Shown here piece after piece: positions 1 to 6,184 of a DNA stretch of 15,226 bases. The DNA lies in NCBI GenBank assembly GCA_003022985.1, contig PXTV01000186.1:1-15226 (forward strand), in the 5' to 3' direction. How positions within the stretch are numbered: the first letter of the stretch is position 1; each line of letters begins with the position of its first letter. The position numbers and the translations under genes are program-made. The DNA comes from Bacteroidetes bacterium SW_11_45_7. Lineage in GTDB: Bacteria > Bacteroidota > Bacteroidia > Chitinophagales > SW-11-45-7. Under the pieces are notes generated by a model. The model worked only from the letters and a program-made list of their open reading frames with translations. It was not told where the DNA came from and did not search any database.

Positions 1-486
1 AAAGGTCACTAATGTGCCATCGCGCACCCCCTTGGCGTCCTCTTCTTTCTCCTCGATGAGCTCGCCTTGTTGAAACGTGGCCACTTTGCTCTTGCCTTCG
101 CGGAAGGACTGCACTTTGAAAGCCCCCGAGAGCGCATTGACAGCTTTTGTGCCCACACCGTTCAACCCAACTGCTTTTTGAAACGCCTCGGAATCGTACT
201 TGCCGCCCGTGTTGATCTTCGATACGCACTCGACCACCTTCCCCAGGGGAATCCCGCGCCCGTAGTCCCGCACGGTCACTTCTTTATCCGTCACGGTCAA
301 ATCGATGCGCTTGCCATAACCCATGACGAACTCATCGATGGCGTTGTCGATCGTCTCCTTGACCAGCACGTAGATGCCGTCATCATGGGAAGAGCCGTCA
401 CCCACTTTGCCGATGTACATGCCCGGTCGCATGCGGATGTGTTCACGCCAATCGAGTGATTTAATGCTCTCTTCGGTGTATGCCAT
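1..486 (-). CDS. parE: DNA topoisomerase IV subunit B, N-terminal part (partial)
   Basis: This is the first 162 codons of a GHKL-ATPase type II topoisomerase subunit; the rest lies beyond the left edge. The protein starts [18 protein letters not shown], followed by RPGMYIG at residues 20-26. The ATP-site helix [10 protein letters not shown] is at 43-52, with Glu44 as the expected general base and Asn48 as the Mg2+ ligand. DYGRGIP is at 74-80, and the [14 protein letters not shown] lid motif at 107-120. The wording [17 protein letters not shown] and VMGYGK fits Bacteroidota ParE better than GyrB, which usually reads VLEGLEAVRKRPSMYIG. With ParC it would decatenate daughter chromosomes. The ATG at 486 is the only plausible start, because an upstream ATG is closed at once by a stop. 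The GC content looks higher than in most of the window. Confidence 0.93.
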   Translation of the reverse strand, partial: MAYTEESIKSLDWREHIRMRPGMYIGKVGDGSSHDDGIYVLVKETIDNAIDEFVMGYGKRIDLTVTDKEVTVRDYGRGIPLGKVVECVSKINTGGKYDSEAFQKAVGLNGVGTKAVNALSGAFKVQSFREGKSKVATFQQGELIEEKEEDAKGVRDGTLVTF

Positions 487-532
487 ACTATATGATGATT
501 TTCATGTAAAGTGCGTGGGGTTTCTTATATTT

Positions 533-560
533 GTTTAAGGTTTAATGGTCAATGGTCAAG
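533..560 (-). repeat. Heptad repeat block A, four 7-bp units
   Basis: Four contiguous 7-mers read GTTTAAG, GTTTAAT, GGTCAAT, GGTCAAG. On the minus strand they become CTTGACC, ATTGACC, ATTAAAC, CTTAAAC, the same sequence family as block B at 614-687, so the two blocks are inverted relative to each other. The segment 533-547 can pair with 635-649 over 15 positions in RNA, using two G-U pairs. Confidence 0.6.
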
Positions 561-613
561 GTGTGATCGGAATTTATTATGTTTTTATTACTTACGAAGT
601 TCAACATTTTAAT

Positions 614-687
614 CATTAAACATTGAACTTTAAACATTAAACTTTGAACCTTGGACTGACTTTGAACTTCAAATTTCAAATCTCAAA
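614..687 (+). repeat. Heptad repeat block B, ten 7-bp units with one 4-bp break
   Basis: Exact 7-bp phasing is visible. Units are CATTAAA, CATTGAA, CTTTAAA, CATTAAA, CTTTGAA, CCTTGGA (614-655). A 4-bp interruption CTGA follows, then CTTTGAA, CTTCAAA, TTTCAAA, TCTCAAA (660-687). The loose consensus is CWTTRAA. Similar degenerate 7-mers are, from memory, common between genes in Cytophagales, but their function is unknown. The array would lie in the parE leader if parE is transcribed from further upstream. Confidence 0.7.
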
Positions 688-727
688 TTACATCTGCCAG
701 CGGATCAAACTACCTTCAATTCTTTTC

Positions 728-754
728 CAAATCTACAAATAACAATGCTGACAA
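728..754 (-). promoter_or_regulatory. Possible Bacteroidota-type promoter for parE
   Basis: On the minus strand the octamer TAGATTTG (728-735) matches the TAnnTTTG -7 consensus, with a TTG 16 bp upstream (752-754) as a -33 candidate. Transcription would run left through both heptad arrays into parE, giving a leader of about 240 nt. The spacing is slightly short and such octamers occur by chance in AT-rich DNA. Confidence 0.2.
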
Positions 755-973
755 GATGGTGCACTGTTCCGTTCAATCTCTTGAATTATCAACAAGGGGT
801 TGTGAAAAAATGTAGGGTGAAGTAATCTCCGAGAAAAAACATCAGTGTAAGTCAAAAAAATTGCTGATCGAAAATTTGATATTACTCCGTTAACAATTAA
901 TTTAGCGGCATTAAGATACATGGAAGCTATCTCCGTGTTTTGGTAAACGATTGTTGACGGAAAAATTTCTGCT

Positions 974-1675
974 ATGGCACTACGAGTCTTTATCCTTGGT
1001 CTATTCATCGTTACGTTATTCTCCACTAAAGGTTGGGCGCAGTTCCAATTAGGTGGTCAAATCGGTTTGAATTTGTCAACGTTGACGTTGAATGAAAATT
1101 TGCATTGGAAGGATCAACGGACTATAAAAGCAGGTTTCAATACCGGCTTTCACCTTAGTGTTGGAACGGAAAACTTCGGCTATCAACCCGGCTTTATGTA
1201 TTCGCAACAAGGGGTGAGGTATGCTGATAGAAATGTAGGTTTTGGTAATGATGGCGTATTTGTGGAGCGCCTCAATTATTTCCGCCTGCCCCAGATGTTT
1301 TATGGTAAAATTTCCGTTACTGACTTTTTGCAAATCCGTATTGGTGGTGGCCCTTATCTCGGGTTTTTGCTGGCTGCTTCCACCAAAAGAAAAGACTCCG
1401 ATGGCGATGTTGCCATCACCGACAAGGATATTGGTTTTCTTCCTGATGATGGTAACGATTATCTGCCCTTTGATTTCGGGTTTAAACTCGGTACTGGCGT
1501 GGAATTTCAGCTTGGCCCGGGAGAGATTGTTTTCAGTCCTACTTACAGCTTTGGTATGGTAGCAGTGGATCACCCAGAGAATATCTCCAATGCGGCCGAT
1601 GATTTCAACGAATTACGAAAGAATTCCGTCATAGGAATATCCACGATGTACTTGTTTACCCCATCTGAGCTTTAA
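974..1675 (+). CDS. Outer-membrane beta-barrel protein, PorT-like family
   Basis: The product has 233 residues and opens with a signal peptide: hydrophobic MALRVFILGLFIVTLF, then cleavage probably after WAQ near residue 23. The mature part alternates short amphipathic beta strands and loops. Strands such as FQLGGQIGLNLSTLTL and FGFKLGTGVEFQLG, and a late FSPTYSFGM strand, fit the small PorT/OMP_b-brl_2 barrels of Bacteroidota, usually 200-250 residues. The protein should sit in the outer membrane. The specific role is unknown: related proteins include the T9SS component PorT, but many paralogues have no known function. It seems to stand alone, with about 155 bp to the next gene. The ATG at 974 is the natural start because it begins the signal peptide. 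Confidence 0.75.
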   Translation: MALRVFILGLFIVTLFSTKGWAQFQLGGQIGLNLSTLTLNENLHWKDQRTIKAGFNTGFHLSVGTENFGYQPGFMYSQQGVRYADRNVGFGNDGVFVERLNYFRLPQMFYGKISVTDFLQIRIGGGPYLGFLLAASTKRKDSDGDVAITDKDIGFLPDDGNDYLPFDFGFKLGTGVEFQLGPGEIVFSPTYSFGMVAVDHPENISNAADDFNELRKNSVIGISTMYLFTPSEL

Positions 1676-1840
1676 AAATGATCTTTTAGGATCAAAATGC
1701 GTGAGGCAATATGCCCTTATGCCATTTACGTCTTCTTCTTACTTGTAGCTTAGCAAATGAATTGCAAAGTTCTCATCAAAAGCTTCAATTTTCCGAGCAT
1801 TTCCTTAACATTGCCGTGAGATCGAAAATTGTTTCATTTC

Positions 1841-2494
1841 TTGCTCACTGCACATAACATCCATAAATCTTACGGCAGTGTTAATGTCTTGCGAGGGGTA
1901 AATCTGTCTATTCAACAGGGAGAGATCATCTCTATTGTGGGCAGTTCAGGGGCCGGCAAAAGCACACTGCTCCACATCATCGGCACTTTGGACAGGGCCG
2001 ATCAGGGCCGCGTTACCATCAACGATCAAGAGGTGGACCGGTTAGCCGATAAGAAGCTGGCCCGTTTCCGGAATGCCAACATTGGCTTTGTGTTCCAGTT
2101 TCACCACTTATTGCCCGAGTTTACAGCCGAGGAGAATGTGAGCATACCAGCTATGATCTCGGATGCTACCTTCCGGGACGTCAATAAGAAAGCGGGGAGA
2201 TTACTCGACCTCCTGGGCATGTCGGACCGGTTCGACCATAAACCGGCCCAGTTGTCCGGTGGTGAGCAGCAGCGGGTGGCAGTTGCCAGGGCTCTTATTA
2301 ATGATCCGGGTTTAATTCTGGCTGATGAACCTTCCGGCAATCTGGACTCCGAAACTTCGGAAGAACTCCACCGTTTGTTTTTTCAACTGCGCGATGAGCT
2401 GGACCAAACCTTTGTGATTGTTACCCACAACCGCGATCTTGCTCGAATGGCCGACCGCATGCTAACCATGCGCGATGGCGAGTTTGTTGATTGA
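1841..2494 (+). CDS. lolD: ABC transporter ATP-binding protein, LolD family
   Basis: A complete ABC ATPase of about 218 residues, the usual LolD length. Counting from the TTG at 1841, Walker A GSSGAGKS is at about 34-41, the Q-loop [12 protein letters not shown] near 87-98, the signature [15 protein letters not shown] near 138-152, Walker B LILADEP near 160-166, the D-loop SGNLDS next to it, and the switch His in VTHNRD. LolD family proteins power the LolCE-type release of lipoproteins from the inner membrane for transport to the outer membrane. No permease gene is next to it here, so the partner must lie elsewhere. There is no ATG. Family starts read M-L-x-A-x-N-I-H-K-S-Y-G, which points to TTG 1841; a second in-frame TTG at 1829 would add four residues. 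A MacB/FtsE-like ATPase is the alternative, but the Q-loop wording favours LolD. Confidence 0.85.
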   Translation: MLTAHNIHKSYGSVNVLRGVNLSIQQGEIISIVGSSGAGKSTLLHIIGTLDRADQGRVTINDQEVDRLADKKLARFRNANIGFVFQFHHLLPEFTAEENVSIPAMISDATFRDVNKKAGRLLDLLGMSDRFDHKPAQLSGGEQQRVAVARALINDPGLILADEPSGNLDSETSEELHRLFFQLRDELDQTFVIVTHNRDLARMADRMLTMRDGEFVD

Positions 2495-2503
2495 GCGACA
2501 AGA

Positions 2504-4171
2504 ATGAGCTTTTACTACGATTCGGGATTCAGCAACATGACCGATAACTTTACCACATCCAGCATTATCCGCCAGCCCGTGTTAGTATTCCTCTTTTTGC
2601 TCGGGCTCGGTTTTGCATGCTACGGCATTGTATTAGATGGCCCCTTTATTTTTGATGATGAACACTTCATTCAAAAAAACGAGTACGTCCATAATGCTGA
2701 TTGGGGTCAAATTTTCACCACCAGTGTAACGGAGGGGGCAAATATCGAGGGGAATTTTTACCGCCCTCTGCAGCAATCCATCTATGCACTTTTGTACGGC
2801 TTGTTCGGGGAAGATCCTTTGCCTTTTCACTTCCTCCAGATCCTCATCCATATTGGCAATGCCTTTTTGCTCTGGCTGTTATTGTTACGCCTCTCATTAC
2901 CTGCATGGGGAGCATTGGCCGGAGCTGCTCTGTTTCTTTGCCATCCCGTTCAAACTGAAGCTGTGAGCTATATTTCGGGCCTGGCAGGGCCGTTAGGGTT
3001 CTTATTTGTATTGGCGAGTTTGCACATGCTCTGGCAACTTATCCATTCATCATCCCGGCAAACGATCGTTTGGCTTATCGCTTCGCTTTTGTTTTTCATC
3101 ATTGCCCTTTTCAGCAAGGAAAACATGGTGGTCTTACTGCCAATTGCCATTTTTCTTACGCTTTACTGCTGGCTAAAGAACCGGTTGGTCAACCCGAATA
3201 TGACATTGACAGCCATAGGCCTTTTTGCGCTTGTAGCCGGTGTTTACATGTACTTCCGCTTTACAACGTTCAATTTTGAAGGGAGCGAGGTGGGCCTTAC
3301 TGAGCAAAAAAGCCTGTATACGAATAACCTTTGGGTTCGAGTAACCACATTTACCAATGTCATCCGGGATTATCTCAGGCTCATCTTCTTCCCGCAAGAC
3401 CTTTATTATGAAAAACAGTACACGGCTTATACCTCGCTTCTTTATGCAAGGGCGTTACCCGGCCTGTTCCTCATCCTGGCAACCGTTGGCTCAATCATTG
3501 CTATGCTCGTATGGCGCAAGTTCTTAGAGGTTGGCCTTGGCCTTGGGTGGTTTATGAGCGCCCTTGCTCCTTACAGTGGTATCGTCCCCCTCAATGCCAT
3601 GTACCTGGAGCATTGGCTCTACATTCCATTGGCCGGTCTTGCCATGCCCATTGCTTCGCTGTTTCGCTGGCCTGCCGGAAAGTATGCGAAGATTGCACTT
3701 GGGGGAATCGTCATTATTGGCTTGACAGCTTTCTCGGCACGAACAATTGAAAGGAACACCGAATGGGCGGATTACGAAGCATTTTACCTCAACGAGCTCA
3801 ACTATACGGACCGCTCAGCCCGCATTTACAACAACCTGGCCATGTACTATGCCGATAAGCAGAATGATGAAAAAGCCATCAACTATTACAAGAAAGCGAT
3901 TCAAACCCATGACCGCTACCCCCAACCTCATCACAATCTGGCCAGGATTTACGCAGAGCAGGGGAAAATGGAACAAGCGATGGCCGAATACCGGCAAGCA
4001 CTAAAATTAAAGCCCGATTTCGTTTACAGCTTACGCAATTTGTACAAGATCTTTAAGCAAAGGGGTGACAAACAAAAAGCTGAGCAGATAGCCCAACTCA
4101 TTCAGCAAATCCGCAAAGGGCAAAAGATCCGTTATGAGGATATTGAGCCAATTTTGGAGGCCCGCCCATAG
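2504..4171 (+). CDS. Polytopic membrane protein with C-terminal TPRs, GT-C/TMTC-like
   Basis: The protein has 555 residues. A first membrane helix (about 25-44) is followed by DGPFIFDDEHF, with an acidic pair at Asp51-Asp52. This is the place where GT-C glycosyltransferases carry their catalytic acidic motif in the first extracytoplasmic loop. Around eight to ten further hydrophobic segments follow up to about residue 415. MYLEHWLYIPLAGLAM at 366-381 and the FFPQDLYYEKQY region resemble the DUF1736/TMTC O-mannosyltransferase family. Residues from about 437 to 535 form three TPR units. The likely role is transfer of a sugar from a lipid carrier, or assembly of an envelope complex, with the TPRs outside the membrane. 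The gene starts 9 bp after lolD, so the two are probably cotranscribed. Another in-frame ATG (2537, residue 12) is a plausible start because it shortens the polar leader. Substrate unknown. Confidence 0.7.
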   Translation: MSFYYDSGFSNMTDNFTTSSIIRQPVLVFLFLLGLGFACYGIVLDGPFIFDDEHFIQKNEYVHNADWGQIFTTSVTEGANIEGNFYRPLQQSIYALLYGLFGEDPLPFHFLQILIHIGNAFLLWLLLLRLSLPAWGALAGAALFLCHPVQTEAVSYISGLAGPLGFLFVLASLHMLWQLIHSSSRQTIVWLIASLLFFIIALFSKENMVVLLPIAIFLTLYCWLKNRLVNPNMTLTAIGLFALVAGVYMYFRFTTFNFEGSEVGLTEQKSLYTNNLWVRVTTFTNVIRDYLRLIFFPQDLYYEKQYTAYTSLLYARALPGLFLILATVGSIIAMLVWRKFLEVGLGLGWFMSALAPYSGIVPLNAMYLEHWLYIPLAGLAMPIASLFRWPAGKYAKIALGGIVIIGLTAFSARTIERNTEWADYEAFYLNELNYTDRSARIYNNLAMYYADKQNDEKAINYYKKAIQTHDRYPQPHHNLARIYAEQGKMEQAMAEYRQALKLKPDFVYSLRNLYKIFKQRGDKQKAEQIAQLIQQIRKGQKIRYEDIEPILEARP

Positions 4172-4282
4172 AAGATGATCCAGTATTTATTGAATGGCCA
4201 GAAGAATGATGGCAATGTCTATAACCTTCCCGCATAATCATTCACTTAGCTAATCTATCTGTATAAGGCAAACCCTATCAAT

Positions 4283-4590
4283 ATGACAGAAGCATACATT
4301 TACGATGTTGTCCGTACACCGCTCAGCAAAGGCAAAAAAGACGGGTCTCTTTACACCGTTTAGCCTCTCGATCTTGCCATTTCACAGTTGCAGGCCACTA
4401 AGGAACGGAACAACCTCGATACCAACTACCTGGAGGACTCATCCCGGGCTGTGTAACACAAGTCGATGAGCAGGGCTTTAACATTGCCAGGACAGCTGCT
4501 ATGACAGCCGTTTAACCCGATACCACAGCGGGCGTCAATTAGATGTACCTCAAAAAGACCCTGCAGGATTTGAAAGTGAGGAAAACTAAA
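4283..4590 (+). pseudogene. Decayed acetyl-CoA acyltransferase (thiolase) N-terminal remnant
   Basis: From ATG 4283 the frame reads MTEAYIYDVVRTPLSKGKKD, the classic start of a Bacteroidota thiolase, then meets TAG after about 26 codons. It continues in frame with homologous text (PLDLAISQLQA, then KERNNLDTNYLED). Near 4440 the match moves to another frame, giving IPGCVTQVDEQGFNIARTAA. This corresponds to the thiolase segment GCVTPVGEQGxNIAKTAA. Further stops follow at about 4513 and 4540. Homology stops near 4550, before the catalytic Cys motif, so only about the first 90 of some 390 residues remain. It is non-functional. Several stops plus a frameshift plus truncation argue for real decay, not a single sequencing error. 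Confidence 0.8.
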
Positions 4591-4665
4591 AAATCACATG
4601 AACATAAATAAGCCCCCAAGATATTTAAAGACTCTTTACCTTGTTGGTTTCTTAATCAGCTTACT

Positions 4666-5028
4666 ATGTTTATCTTTTCTTATGTAGGGAGAACATTTCA
4701 TAGCTCAATCATTCGTTTTTCTATCTTTTCAAGTCTCGTAGGACTTCCCCTCCTTTTTATAGTAGCTATAATTGAAACATCCAATAACAAAAAGAGTAAG
4801 GACAAAATCATTAATATACTATTGGCAATGATTTCCCTTGGCTTGCTCACAGGTTCTGTATTTAAGTTACAACATTGGCCAATGTATGGTTATTTTTTAG
4901 TAAGTGGAAAGTTACTAAGTCTAATTATTATACCAGTAGCGATTTATCACAATTTTAAAGGAGAAATCAACAAAAAGGGAAAGGTTCCAAGACTTCTATA
5001 TTTACTTTCGTATCTACTTTATTTTTAA
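4666..5028 (+). CDS. Small GldL-like multi-spanning membrane protein (N-terminus in another frame)
   Basis: The open frame encodes 120 residues with hydrophobic segments at about 15-35, 48-63, 72-90 and the C-terminus. The stretch GSVFKLQHWPMYGYFL matches the FKxxHWPGA-type helix of GldL and of many small uncharacterised Bacteroidota membrane proteins. The real start is doubtful. An upstream ATG at 4598 opens MNINKPPRYLKTLYLVGFLI, a convincing N-terminal membrane helix, which stops at 4685 in a different frame. Adding one base within the T-rich run at 4671-4681 would join both parts into a protein of about 143 residues with four helices. It lies between a dead thiolase and a toxin-antitoxin remnant, so it may itself be decaying. 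Function unknown. Confidence 0.5.
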   Translation: MFIFSYVGRTFHSSIIRFSIFSSLVGLPLLFIVAIIETSNNKKSKDKIINILLAMISLGLLTGSVFKLQHWPMYGYFLVSGKLLSLIIIPVAIYHNFKGEINKKGKVPRLLYLLSYLLYF

Positions 5029-5226
5029 ATACTTTGAAAGCTTTACCCGAAGCTGTCACACACACATCAAGCAACGAAGTGGCTTAACAAGTGTGCCAGC
5101 GCAACCGCACGAATTGAAATGAGAATAATTGATTTGTGCCACAGTAGCTAACTACGTATCAAATGCAATGCTCCATTTCAGAAGTAATATGACATTTTCC
5201 GTTCATTTTTGTACTTTACTGGTATA

Positions 5227-5247
5227 AACGAGGGAATATTCCTCGTT
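5227..5247. promoter_or_regulatory. Inverted repeat, candidate antitoxin operator or short terminator
   Basis: Arms AACGAGG (5227-5233) and CCTCGTT (5241-5247) are exact complements, and the centre AATATT is also palindromic. Only one extra G at 5234 breaks a 20-bp perfect palindrome. It lies about 109 bp before the antitoxin start and 33 bp before a -7-like box. VapB-type antitoxins usually bind such palindromes to repress their own operon. A hairpin followed by CTTTAA could instead end the upstream transcript. Confidence 0.4.
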
Positions 5248-5280
5248 CTTTAATCCGCACTGCTTTTATACTAGGGTCGT

Positions 5281-5288
5281 TAAATTTG
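5281..5288 (+). promoter_or_regulatory. Candidate -7 promoter element for antitoxin gene
   Basis: TAAATTTG fits the Bacteroidota -7 consensus TAnnTTTG exactly and lies 67 bp before ATG 5356. No clear TTG -33 element is found at 17-20 bp upstream. A 13-bp near copy of its surroundings recurs at 5631-5643. Confidence 0.3.
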
Positions 5289-5355
5289 GGAGAAAATAAA
5301 AGCAATCAAGACCGAAAATCGAATACGGAGTCAAATTATTCGACAACTTAACAAA

Positions 5356-5538
5356 ATGTCAACCAAAAAGCTTAAAGAAATCCAAAAATTCCTTGGTGAA
5401 CTGGAAAAGGATGAAACGCAATCAAAAGTTTTGTCCTATGCAGGCGCATGGAGTGACATTGACGATGCTGTCATGGAAGACCTGACGGATAATTTAATAG
5501 CCAATAGACAGAAAAATCAAAGAAGATTTGACCAATAA
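5356..5538 (+). CDS. VapB-like antitoxin of a PIN-domain toxin pair
   Basis: A 60-residue, charged, Cys-free protein. The C-terminal part reads AGAWSDIDDAVMEDLTDNLI followed by ANRQKNQRRFDQ. This resembles small Bacteroidota antitoxins that end in a W-x-D-M/I-D-x2-V-x2-DL-T-x-N-L segment and an Arg-rich tail and precede PIN toxins. It would bind and block the RNase active site of VapC and repress the operon. The gene overlaps the start of the truncated vapC (5528) by 11 bp, the usual coupling in such modules. The ATG at 5356 follows an A-rich ACAAA leader. The antitoxin frame is intact while the toxin is not. Identification rests mainly on the toxin remnant next door. Confidence 0.65.
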   Translation: MSTKKLKEIQKFLGELEKDETQSKVLSYAGAWSDIDDAVMEDLTDNLIANRQKNQRRFDQ

Positions 5539-5623
5539 TGCCTTAATCGACACGAACATCCTTTCTTATTATTTTAAAGGAATCCCTAACGTAGTAAAAA
5601 TCTTTGAGGCTTACCTTTTGTAG
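5528..5623 (+). pseudogene. Truncated PIN-domain toxin (VapC-like) remnant
   Basis: From TTG 5528 the frame reads LTNNALIDTNILSYYFKGIP, then NVVKIFEAYLL and TAG at 5621. The segment LIDTNILSYYF is the N-terminal strand of PIN ribonucleases, with the first catalytic Asp in DTN, and the following helix also fits. PIN toxins are normally about 130 residues, so only about 31 remain. The codons after the stop (KEFKFGSFTR, then TAA at 5657) still look like a decayed continuation. The other acidic catalytic residues are absent, so no toxin activity is expected. Confidence 0.7.
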
Positions 5624-5631
5624 AAAGAATT

Positions 5632-5639
5632 TAAATTTG
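5632..5639 (+). promoter_or_regulatory. Candidate -7 promoter element for the metal-uptake gene pair
   Basis: TAAATTTG again matches TAnnTTTG exactly, 51 bp before ATG 5691, and lies just behind the toxin remnant. A well-spaced -33 TTG is not evident. It is a reasonable candidate promoter for the small His/Cys-rich gene and perhaps the receptor behind it. Confidence 0.3.
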
Positions 5640-5690
5640 GTAGTTTTACACGCTAAGTGATGTTATCCTTCCAATCGGTTCAATAACGTG

Positions 5691-6038
5691 ATGAATTCCC
5701 ACACATATCGTTCCCTCCTAAGTCTTTTCCTCATTATCCTGTTAGGCATCACCTATGGCGGAAAAGATGTTCATCACTTATTTCATGATCACAAAATTTC
5801 CGAAAATAAGTGCGAAGCAGCTTCTGATCATCACTTTCACAATGGCTCATTCGACTTTCATTGCCAGCTCTGCCAAATCAATGGGAATGAATATAAGTAT
5901 CGGGCAGATATTACTTCTGCGACATTCGGTCTGGCACCCCATGATTCCCGATACAAGCTTGTCAATCTAATCGATGCACTTGCCTACGAATCAAGTGTCT
6001 TTCTCCGCGGGCCACCTTCCTCTCGCTTTTCTTCATAA
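5691..6038 (+). CDS. Exported small His/Cys-rich protein, putative metal-related
   Basis: Counted from ATG 5691 the protein has 115 residues; an in-frame GTG lies one codon earlier. An N-terminal hydrophobic stretch (LLSLFLIILLGITYG, 9-23) suggests a signal peptide or anchor. Then come His28, His29, His32 and His34 (VHHLFHDHK), Cys41, His47, His48 and His50, His57 and a CxxC pair Cys58/Cys61 (HCQLC). This clustering looks like a metal-binding surface. The C-terminus ends FLRGPPSSRFSS; a terminal LRxPP motif occurs in other small Bacteroidota proteins next to metal-related TonB receptors. The receptor gene follows 146 bp downstream on the same strand. I infer a role in periplasmic zinc, copper or iron handling. 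The metal cannot be told from the sequence, and no catalytic domain is visible. Confidence 0.6.
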   Translation: MNSHTYRSLLSLFLIILLGITYGGKDVHHLFHDHKISENKCEAASDHHFHNGSFDFHCQLCQINGNEYKYRADITSATFGLAPHDSRYKLVNLIDALAYESSVFLRGPPSSRFSS

Positions 6039-6112
6039 CTGACTTCTATCCTTCTTAGCATCGCTATGCCGCTTTGGTAACAAGCAAAGTGAGAAGGACT
6101 TTATATGATCAT

Positions 6113-6143
6113 TTAGCAATATATTCTAATCTGTCATTGCTAA
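6113..6143. promoter_or_regulatory. 8-bp perfect inverted repeat upstream of TonB receptor gene
   Basis: TTAGCAAT (6113-6120) and ATTGCTAA (6136-6143) are exact inverted copies with 15 bp between them, 41 bp before the receptor ATG. It could be a repressor operator or a weak RNA hairpin in the leader. It does not match any Fur or Zur box I can recall. Confidence 0.3.
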
Positions 6144-6184
6144 GGCACGATTCATCTATTTGCAAAACTTTAAAATTTTAATTT

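Larger units (their letters stand above)
487..973. other. AT-rich intergenic region between divergent parE and OMP gene
   Basis: This gap of about 490 bp separates parE (leftward) from the beta-barrel protein gene (rightward). It holds two heptad-repeat arrays (533-560 and 614-687, listed separately), a weak promoter-like site for parE, and otherwise AT-rich sequence from 688 to 973 with no gene I trust. A minus-strand reading frame at 733-1026 runs into the OMP signal peptide and has no recognisable features. I saw no tRNA or other structured RNA by eye. Confidence 0.6.
5029..5355. other. Intergenic region upstream of antitoxin gene
   Basis: This stretch of about 327 bp holds a near-perfect 21-bp palindrome (5227-5247) and a promoter-like TAAATTTG at 5281-5288, both listed separately. 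The first part (5040-5150) has no reading frame or RNA I can recognise. Confidence 0.5.

Noticed and set aside
67..459. A 130-codon plus-strand open frame inside parE
   Set aside because: It is the antisense shadow of well-conserved ParE ATPase motifs.
1..486. Higher GC in parE as a sign of horizontal transfer
   Set aside because: The protein is a typical Bacteroidota ParE, and high GC in a conserved core gene can be codon preference; 162 codons are too few to judge.
526..533. TATATTTG on the plus strand matching the -7 promoter consensus
   Set aside because: It would fire into the heptad arrays with no gene for 440 bp and lacks a -33 element.
733..1026. A 97-codon minus-strand open frame upstream of the OMP gene
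   Set aside because: It overlaps the OMP signal peptide, has no domain-like pattern and lies in AT-rich DNA where such frames arise by chance.
1679..1694. Small hairpin TGATC-ttttag-GATCA after the OMP gene
   Set aside because: Only a 5-bp AT-rich stem with no T-tract, too weak to call a terminator.
4666..4687. Programmed -1 ribosomal frameshift in the GldL-like gene
   Set aside because: The T-rich run lacks a proper X-XXY-YYZ slippery heptamer and no downstream stem is evident; an indel is simpler.
5085..5110. GCTTAAC followed by AAGTGTGCC, resembling the core of an integron attC site
   Set aside because: No complementary GTTRRRY partner at a sensible distance and no integrase or other cassettes in the window.
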